A stretch of 64,000 nucleotides of DNA from positions 526,004-590,003 of the forward strand of contig SIJG01000020.1 in the NCBI GenBank assembly GCA_023374025.1. The letters are read 5' to 3'. Source of the stretch: Heterodera schachtii (lineage: Eukaryota > Nematoda > Chromadorea > Rhabditida > Heteroderidae). Both the position numbers and the translations under genes were made by a program. Positions within the stretch are counted from its first letter, which is position 1; each line of letters starts with the position of its first letter. This document shows positions 56,814 to 64,000 of this stretch, piece after piece. A model generated the notes under the pieces. The model did not search any database. It had not been told where the DNA came from and saw nothing but the letters and a program-made list of their open reading frames with translations.

Positions 56814-58140
56814 TGATGATGAGCACAACAACAGCAGAAGAAGAAGCAGACGGATGATGAGAGACGAATTGCCATGGAAATTCATATTGGACATACCCAT
56901 ATTTGTGTATTATACTGGATTAATCCAAATTGATGCGTATGTATTACCTGTAACTTGTACTTGTACATAATTGTATGTGTGTAATAAACACTAATTAACC
57001 CCGTGCCATTTGTGTGTTTAAAATTCGATTCGCCCTTATAAAATTTGACTTTTTCGCGACAAAACGGTCCTTCAAAAAAGTGCTTTCGATTATCGAAATT
57101 ATGAATTGGCATTCATTCTATTTTTTGAAAATCTAAGACAAGTGTTCCCATCTGACACCAAAAACACGGCATTTCCCGCAAAAAATGCCGAGTTCGGCGC
57201 TGTTTGGTCCGCTTCAATTCCTAATTTTTGATCAAATTGTAGTAAAATAGCAAAAACAGCGTATGTAATATGCACTTCACGAATCAGTGGTCAAAAAGTT
57301 TATGGATTTATGGGCACTAATTTCTGTGTCCTTTTCAAAAGTTTCACTAAATTTGAATTTCTTAGCCAATAATGGCTAGAAAAGAGAAAGTTGACCACTT
57401 TTATACTCAAAAATTTGTTATGCGCAGAAAAAGAAATACGCCGACACTTTTGTCTGGCAGAGCAGAGAAAGAAAAACAGGAAAATAGCGCATGTACGTAC
57501 ATGTACAATCCGGAAAAGAAACAAAAGAATAGTTAGAAAGTATTATTCGAATCTTCCCTTTCCTCGCCCCTCTTTCATCCCATAAATTATATATTTTCTC
57601 TATTTTTACAAAAGAACCCTTTTTTGTCTGTGTTTTCATAATACGTCCCTCCGTTTAGATGTTGGGTTGTTGGAGCTGGAGCTTGAACTCGAGCTAAAAT
57701 TTTTGGACTGTCCCCTCCCCGCGGAGGGGACTTAAAAAATTTAAATGCATTTTGGAATGGGCATAGGTATTTTCCAAAGACAAAAAGGCGGTTATGCCAG
57801 TTGGTGTGGGACTATGCTTACCTAAATTGATTTCGAATTATGAATTTCCGAATTTTATTTAGATGTTTTGAATGAAATGGAATTTTTTGGGCATTTTCAA
57901 GAACACCCGATAGTACCGATTGTAATCCTATTTGTTTGTATATAATTTCACCCATAATGCCATCATCATGTGATGTTAACAATGTATGAATATGTGCCAT
58001 CTGTGTATTGTGAATGTACTAATACATCTATCTATTCTGTTGTTTTCAATCGCTGTTAGGAGAGATTTGATGAATCAATTAAGAAGAAAATTAGGCACTT
58101 ATATCCCCAAATTAAAAAAAATGACGGGAATTACCTAGGT
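56814..58140. other. Intergenic region with dispersed repeat
   Basis: 3' flank of the BAR gene with AATAAACACTAATTAA near 56983. 57935-58110 is an interspersed repeat, inverted relative to 38020-38240 (GTGATGTTAACAATGTATGA, TGAATATGTGCCATCTGTG). No gene recognised. Confidence 0.5.
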
Positions 58141-58159
58141 ATTTATTTTCGGTCAGGGT

Positions 58160-58222
58160 TGTTTTCGTACGGCCGTTTTCGTACGAGGGCCGTTTTCGTA
58201 CGGCAGGGGGTCGTTTTCGTAC
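58160..58222 (+). repeat. GTTTTCGTACG short repeats
   Basis: Four copies of GTTTTCGTACG in 60 bases, each near GGCC or GAGGG. Origin unknown. Confidence 0.7.
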
Positions 58223-58672
58223 GAGTTGTGTACAAGCGTCAGACCGATGTAAAAAGCTTGGAAACTAATATAACTAAAATTTTATAATTTTAACTCCATA
58301 CTCGTAAATTTTAATCGAAAATTCATATATTTAACAAAAAATCTTCTACAGTTTATAGCCCACAAATTTTTTTTTCACTTTGCCAGTTGAAAACATACCA
58401 AGATTTTCAGGGTCGCTGACCTCGAATCCGGCATCCATTCCGAATAATTTAGGACTCCGTACCAGGGGTGGACGTAACTGATTTTCATTTAGATGGCTAC
58501 GGAATCCCGACTTCCGATTTCCGAAAAGATTTTTTGAAAAAATGGCTTTTTACCTTGTAAAAACAGTGTAAAAACATTATCAACCGATCTGAGCCAATTT
58601 ACGATTGAAATATTTGCTTTTAAAACCGCTTTTTTGCGGCGTACTTTTGCAAAAAAAACAGAGTGTAAGAAG

Positions 58673-60000
58673 CCGGCGGTGCCGATAGGCGCCGCCGGGG
58701 AAAATTTTTGAAAATTTGAAGCAATTTGTTAACAGATTTTGCCCAAAAATTGTCTAAATTTTGTGATTTTTTAGGAAAAAATTTCAGAAAATTGTAAAAT
58801 TGTGACTGTTCTTTAAGGTAGTTTGGGCAGTTACACTATTTGTTAACAGATTTTCACCAAAAATGAACAATTTTTACGGTTTTAAGCCATTATCTGAAGA
58901 AAAAAAAAAGTTTTGGGGGGCCGGCGGTGCCGATAGGCGCCAACGGATAAAATTTTTTGAAATTGGGAGTTTTGGTAGCACTTATATTAGCAAAATAAAT
59001 AATTAAGGGTACTTCCGGGTTATGCTGCCCCCCCACCCCCTCAAAAAAATTCCAAAATTCGTAATTTGGGGTTTCCAAGGTCGCTGATCACGAATATGAT
59101 ATTTATTTTAAAATTGATGACTTTTAATCATAGATTTGACAAAATATCTATGATTATAGAAAAATATTTAAAATTCAATTAAATCATGATTGAGTCAGAC
59201 AGGTGGCATAAAGGCAGCGATATTGCGCAAAATCTCATCAAATTCAGATATTTTGTCAAATCTATGATTAAAAGTCATCAGATGTTAAAATAATATCATA
59301 TTCGTGATCAGCGACCTTGGAAACCCCAAATTACGAATTTTGGAATTTTTTGAGGGGGGGGGGGGAGGGCAGCATAACCCAGAAGTACCTAATTAAGCAC
59401 AAAAAAATTTAAAAAGTTTGGGGAAGCCTAAAATAAATCTTTAAAAAAAGGACATTTTAGTTTTCAAAGACCCGGCCCCTCCAATAAAGGACAAATCTTT
59501 AAAAAAAGGACACTTGGCCACTCTGCTTTAACACAGGTTTCCCAAGTTTTTTTTTTTTCAAAAAAAGGACAAACGAGGCTAAAACAAAGATTTGAACCCC
59601 AAAAAAAAGATTTTTTCTAAAACTGATAGTAGCGCGAAGGAAACGCAGTAAAAACATGAAAAAGCGGCTTGAAACAACATTTTATTAGCGCAATAACAAT
59701 TGAATTTTTTTCCGATGACCTTTTTTTTCATTTCACCGTATATGCACTTTTTTTGCGGCGCTTTTTTCCCAAAAAAACTGAGAAACTGGGGACGGGGGTC
59801 CGGGCGGTGCCGATAGGCGCCGACGGGAAAAAATTTTGAAAATTAGGAGTTTTGGTAGCAATTAAATCAGCGAAATAAAGCATTAAGCACAAAAAATTTA
59901 AAAAGTTTGGGGAAGCCTAAAATAAAGGACAATCTTTAAAAAAAGGACATTTTAAATTTTAAAGACCCGGGCCCTCCAAAAAAGGACATCTTTAAAAAAA
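58673..60000. repeat. Cluster of interspersed palindromes and AAAAGGACA repeats
   Basis: Three GGCGGTGCCGATAGGCGCC palindromes (58673, 58921, 59801) and two copies of a segment with TTTAAAAAAAGGACATTTTA and GACCCGG.CCCTCCAA (59430-59520 and 59880-60010), with a MITE between them. No coding region. Confidence 0.65.
59008..59389. mobile_element. MITE, 382 bp, TSD TAATTAAG
   Basis: Ends GGTACTTCCGGGTTATGC and GGTACTTCTGGGTTATGC are inverted and continue as nearly full-length palindrome arms (CCAAAATTCGTAATTTGGGG; TGACTTTTAATCATAGATTT). TAATTAAG is at 59000-59007 and 59390-59397. Foldable into a long hairpin. Confidence 0.9.
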
Positions 60001-60152
60001 AGACACTTGGGAACCCTGCTTTAACAGCCAATCAAAATTAGTGTATTCCTCATTTCGTGGATTCAAATTGCCGCGGTTGCGAATCGCCAATTATGAAAAA
60101 AAAAACGCTTGGATCGCGCGTCGTTGTCGGGTGGAGCAAGCCCAAAAATTGT

Positions 60153-60162
60153 GTATATAAAG
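60153..60162 (+). promoter_or_regulatory. TATA box of the 14-3-3 gene
   Basis: GTGTATATAAAGAGGCGG is the only good TATA box upstream of the 14-3-3 start. It is now about 1.15 kb from the ATG because of the inserted element; without it the distance would be about 90 bp. Confidence 0.7.
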
Positions 60163-60205
60163 AGGCGGTTTTCTTCAATCAACCTCACATTTCGTGTGCA
60201 TTTTT

Positions 60206-61268
60206 TAGAGGTGTGCCGTGACTGAAAAAACCCGTGAACCGTGAATCGTGACCGTGAATTGACCCCGTGAACCGTGACCGTGAATTGGTCCCGTGAATCG
60301 TGACCGTGACCGTGATCCAAAAAACCCGTGAAATTCACGGCTTTCGTGACCGTGACCGTGAATTTTTAAGAAAATTTTCTCTGGCGGCGATTTTTTTTTT
60401 TTTATCGGGGATCCCAACTGAAAATTTTTAAAACACATTTGTCAGACAAAAATCATCATTTGGGGTCAAAAATCAGCATTTTGGAAAATTATTCAAAATT
60501 AAAAAAAAAATTAAATCAATGTGTTTTTTGCGACTCGCTTTTTACAAAAAACTTTTAGGGAATCGGTGGGCCCGGCGGCGCCGGTAGGCGCTGCCGGGAA
60601 AATTTTAAAATCTCAATGCAATTTGCTAACAAATTTTCACAAAAAAAAGTCCAATTTTTTTAAATTTTGAGACAATTTTCTATGAAAAAAAAATTTTTGG
60701 GGGCACTACGGTGCCAATAGGCGTCGCCGGAGGAAAAATAGAAATTCTGACTATTTTTAACACATTTTCACTGAAATTTTGTGGCTTTTACACTCAAGAA
60801 AATGAAATATAAAGTTTTTTGGAAATCAAAAGTAATTCAAATATTCGCTTCAAAAAAAATTATAAGTCAAAACAGTCCTTAAATTTTGCATTTTTTATTA
60901 TCAAATCCAAAATAAGCACGTAATATTGAAATAGGCACAAAACTTAGAAATAAGTACACTTTGGAAATCTTGATTTAAGCCGATTTGTTTATGAAAAAAA
61001 AGTATTGGATGCCCTGCGGTGCCGATAGGCGCCGCAGGGAAATTTTTGCAAATTTTGCTCCGATTTCTTATATAACTTTGCCCAAAACATGACCAAGTTT
61101 TCTCTATAAAACAATATGAAATTCTGAAATTTTCAGTTTTATCCAGTGTAAATTTTTCACGGAAAAACCGTGAACTAACACCGTGAATCGTGACCGTGAC
61201 CGTGAGTGAAAAAACCCGTGAAATTCACGGTAACCGTGACCGTGACCGTGATTCACGGCACACCTCTA
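60206..61268. mobile_element. hAT-type element, 1063 bp, TSD GCATTTTT, in the 14-3-3 leader
   Basis: Ends TAGAGGTGTGCCGTGA and TCACGGCACACCTCTA are perfect inverted repeats; GCATTTTT is at 60198-60205 and 61269-61276. Arms consist of CCGTGACCGTGA units. The interior holds three of the interspersed palindromes (60571, 60716, 61015). No transposase. Confidence 0.95.
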
Positions 61269-61311
61269 GCATTTTTCACTCCGTCTACAAATTGTTTCTT
61301 CGAATTGCGCA

Positions 61312-62476
61312 ATGGTCAACGATTCCAAAGAGGACCTTTTGTTCTTTGCCAGAGTGTGTGAGAAGGCACGACGGTACGATGACATGACCGAGGCAATGCA
61401 GAAGGTGTGGTCGATACTAGAGTGCCACGGGACCGGGACCTGGAAGCGGACAACTGAGTACCAAGGTCCCGGTTTTTTCCCGGTTTTCCCATCCAAAACC
61501 CGGTTTTTCAAACCGAAAAGGTCCCGGTCCCGGGTTTGCCCAAAATTCCCGGTCCCGTGGCACTCTAGTCGATAGGATTTGAGCATTGCATTTAATTGTT
61601 TTTTTTATTTTCAGATGATCCAAGCGGACGCCAATTTGAACAGCGAGGAGCGCGAGTTGCTCGTCGCCGCCTACAAAGGTGCGATTTCTGCGCGTCGTGC
61701 GTCGTGGCGTTCGCTCTGTTACGCGGAACAACGCGTCGCTTTGGACCTTACGGACCAGCAAATACAGGTGGAGTTTGGGCACAAGTGTCAGCAGCGAGTT
61801 CCTTATTGATGTTTCCCCTTTTTACAGGTGGCGGAAGAGTACCGGACGAAGATGGAGTCAGAACTGCTCAGCATTTGCCACGATATTTTGGTCAGTTTTG
61901 TGTTTTTTTTTTACCATGGATTTTGATCATTTTCCCCCATTTACCCCCATTTAGGGAGCCATCAATGAAATGCTTCTGCCGAAGGCGAGCGACGCTGAGG
62001 CGAAGGCTTTCTACTTGAAGATGAAGGGCGATTACTACCGCTACATGATCGAAGTAGCGCCGGGGGAGGAACGCCCTGGTAGTGCCTTTCTTTTGTGCTC
62101 TTTTCTCCCACAAATTTGCTCTTTTTTTTTTAGCTGTCATGGACCTCTCAAAACATTCGTACCAAGATGGACTTGAAATCGCCACCAAGGAGATGAAAGC
62201 GTCCAATCCGACTCGCCTGGGCCTGGCGCACAACTTCGCTGTGTTCCACTTTGAAGTCTTAAAGTTGCCGGCGGAAGCCCGTCAGATTGCGCAGAAAGTC
62301 ATTGTTTTTGAGATTTTCTTGTTTTTTGAATTTTCATTTTCAAATTTTAGGCACTCGACGAAGCGATGGCTGAAATTGGCGCAAACGAAGTGGCCGGGGA
62401 AACGGACACTGTTCTTCATGTGATTCGGGAGGCTTTGAACGCGTGGAAGCCCAAGGATTTCGCTGCGGACGCATAG
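61312..62476 (+). CDS. 14-3-3 family protein (divergent isoform)
   Basis: Six exons: 61312-61404, 61615-61767, 61828-61890, 61955-62078, 62134-62297, 62351-62476, 240 residues. Recognisable 14-3-3 blocks: [14 protein letters not shown] (basic pocket Lys and Arg), [17 protein letters not shown] (Arg-Tyr pair), [16 protein letters not shown] (conserved Asn) and a final ALNAW. 14-3-3 dimers bind phosphoserine/threonine peptides. The last helix reads VIREALNAW where the usual LLRDNLTLW supplies a pocket Asn, so one ligand contact is missing and binding may be altered. It is shortened around loops and lacks an acidic tail. Intron 1 contains a 150-bp MITE, and the leader contains a 1.06-kb element. 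Start chosen for the standard first-helix distance. Confidence 0.9.
61418..61567. mobile_element. hAT-type MITE, 150 bp, in 14-3-3 intron 1
   Basis: Ends TAGAGTGCCACGGGACCGGG and the inverted CCCGTGGCACTCTA; flanks GTCGATAC and GTCGATAG match at 7 of 8. It starts 13 bp after the splice donor. Nearly the whole element is one hairpin of CCGGGACC/GGTCCCGG. Confidence 0.88.
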
Positions 62477-62630
62477 AATGAAAATCGATCATATTTTGGT
62501 GACGTATTGCTATGTATATACTATATATAGGTCTTAATTGTGTATCCAATGTACATATCGTTTGATTCTGCATTCCCTCTCAAAGCGTTGTAATGATTAA
62601 TTGTGTATGTATTGTATTGTACATATTGTA

Positions 62631-62638
62631 ATAAAAAT
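62631..62638 (+). terminator. Probable poly(A) signal of the 14-3-3 gene
   Basis: GTAATAAAAATTC about 155 bp after the stop codon contains AATAAA. Confidence 0.5.
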
Positions 62639-62639
62639 T

Positions 62640-63365
62640 CGAAAAATGCCAAAATTTTACAAATAAAGAAACTGATAAAACCCACCAAAATATTGAAATA
62701 GAAATATTAATGAACCTTATTTTGCGTTTCAGAAATTTGGAATTTTTTAACATTTTGAAAACTTAATTTTTTAGCCCGGGAAATTTATGCAAATTTTTGG
62801 AAATTCAAACTCACTTCAGAGTTGGACAATGTTCATGGAATAAAGCTTAGTTTCAACATATTAACCATAAATAACGCTGTTTCCACTTGGTTTGAAGCTT
62901 CTACGTTGATTTTGCCTGGGGTCAACTGCGTCTGATGCTCATATTCACAATGCTAATTTGTAAGGATAAAAATCCGCATATCCCTAGCTATAGCTAGGGT
63001 AGCTGCAGATCGATTAATCTACGGCTCAAAATCCGTATTCCCAACTCGGAATACGGCTGGGGATAGTTCGATCTCCAGCTACCAAGCCTTATATGCAGAT
63101 ACCTAGCCGATTATCCCCTTCTCCACAGATGATGGAGTTAGCAAAATATTTTTGACATTATAATTTCAGTGTATTATTTATTTATGGATAACTGCCAGTG
63201 ATGCGACTACGGCCAACAACTTATGATGATTAAGAAGGAAGGCCGAACAAAGGAAAATAAATGCGAAAATATGTTTTCGATAATAAACATTGACGAATTG
63301 TTTTTTTATGATGATGATGAGAGAAGAAAGAATTTTTTGAATTGCATTTAAATTTCATATCTTTT
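62640..63365. other. Spacer with palindromic repeat
   Basis: 62975-63115 contains paired strings such as CCCTAGCTATAGCTAGGG and CCGTATTCCCAACTCGGAAT, resembling a folded non-autonomous element. No gene recognised. Confidence 0.4.
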
Positions 63366-63367
63366 AG

Positions 63368-63627
63368 GCGATTCGGGTTATCCGTGCAGAAAATGGCTGT
63401 TAACACCATTTGCTAATCCTACAACTGATCAGCAAAGACGTTATAATGACGCGCATTGTAAAACTAGGGTTATTATTGAGCAAACTTTTGGAAGATGGAA
63501 AAAAAGATTTCATAGTTTGCACACCCCAATTCGTATTAAACTTGAAAATATTGGCATGTTCATTGTTGCTGGTGCTGTATTGCATAATATGCCGTTTTTC
63601 GTGCTTATCTGTGCGTATTAAGTGCGC
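63368..63627 (+). mobile_element. PIF/Harbinger transposase fragment (DDE_Tnp_4 / HARBI1-like)
   Basis: After TTTTAG the frame reads [51 protein letters not shown] and [11 protein letters not shown], then stops at 63618-63620 after FVLICAY. GDxGYP, the (R)YNxxHxxTRxxIEQxFG block and AxVLHN are diagnostic of the C-terminal half of Harbinger transposases; the GD Asp is one catalytic residue. The N-terminal half was not found upstream. A solo hAT-type end CCTAAAAATCGCATCCCTA abuts it at 63646-63664. Confidence 0.85.
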
Positions 63628-63669
63628 AAAAATTTTAGGCATTTGCCTAAAAATCGCATCCCTAGAAAT

Positions 63670-64000
63670 TAATAACAAATAATGAGGGAAAACAATTAAG
63701 CAAGCAATTAATTAATAAATGATTATTAGCAATGAACGCATTTTTAATTTTTAAACTATTATCATTCCATCTGTCAAATTATTGGATCATTGTAATTATA
63801 TGATTTAATTTGATCGTTTTGACTTTCACAGTGAGAAACACCCTCATTAAAACGAGCGAAAAAAGAAGTAAAACTAATTAATTGCCAAATGAATTTAATG
63901 GAATTAATAAACAAACTCCAAAAAATAAAATAAAAAATTCTATCGGCAACTTTTTGGAGTAAAATTAGAAAATGCCATTCACTAATTGGATTTTTTTGTT
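63670..64000. other. AT-rich spacer
   Basis: Nothing recognisable before the window ends. Confidence 0.5.

Noticed and set aside
63410..63682. Ninety-codon frame [19 protein letters not shown] overlapping the Harbinger fragment
   Set aside because: Different frame from the diagnostic GDSGYP...VLHN reading and without family resemblance.

Overview
The window is eukaryotic nuclear DNA and looks like a plant-parasitic tylenchomorph nematode, most likely a cyst-nematode relative (Heteroderidae). Supporting points: AT-rich sequence, many short exons with T-rich TTTTCAG acceptors, a SPRY (B30.2) fragment of the SPRYSEC type, nematode serpentine receptors, an F-box-like family of the kind expanded in cyst nematodes, and a 14-3-3 gene. 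The family assignment is inference; nothing here names the species. A run of 10 Ns at 30422-30431 marks an assembly gap. All exon models below were read by eye from reading-frame continuity and GT/GC-AG sites.

Layout. 0-1.4 kb: 3' half of a SPRY gene. 3.75-10.4 kb: an 11-exon seven-transmembrane receptor whose introns are full of MITEs and tandem repeats. 10.4-31.2 kb: a repeatedly duplicated unit made of a receptor-gene tail, a minisatellite-plus-TATA promoter, a multi-domain ubiquitin-like (Ubl) gene on +, and a convergent small gene on -. Copies: a unit whose Ubl gene has been deleted (about 11.6 kb), A (13.3-16.0), B (19.4-21.0), C (24.3-26.3) and a fragment D (30.4-30.7). B carries a clear signal peptide; A, B and D carry clear reading-frame lesions, each different. 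A U2 snRNA gene (minus) and a truncated U2 copy lie between units. 32.1-32.7 kb: partial class-T-like serpentine receptor. 33.2-37.1 and 42.1-43.5 kb: F-box-like family, mixed intact and broken. 38.4-39.1 kb: Arg/Ser/Lys-rich nuclear protein with an AT-hook (minus). 39.96-40.76 kb: small RING-H2 protein. 42.6-54.9 kb: a tandem 6.0-kb duplication carrying the F-box-like 3' part, a broken one-TM/acidic-tail gene, and a gene (minus) for a putative membrane-anchored docking protein with repeated DDMYNVP-type tyrosine motifs; only the second docking copy has its 5' exons. 55.6-56.8 kb: endophilin-B-like BAR protein, divergent from the docking gene. 61.3-62.5 kb: divergent 14-3-3 gene with a 1.06-kb transposon in its 5' leader. 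63.4-63.6 kb: Harbinger transposase fragment.

Mobile DNA dominates the spacers. At least ten short non-autonomous elements have inverted ends and recognisable 8-bp target-site duplications (some perfect, some 7 of 8), as expected for hAT or, for the GG-ended ones, possibly Merlin. One Tc1/mariner-type element and several foldback elements are also present. The Ubl array is the strongest candidate for an undescribed gene family; the tyrosine-motif docking protein is second.
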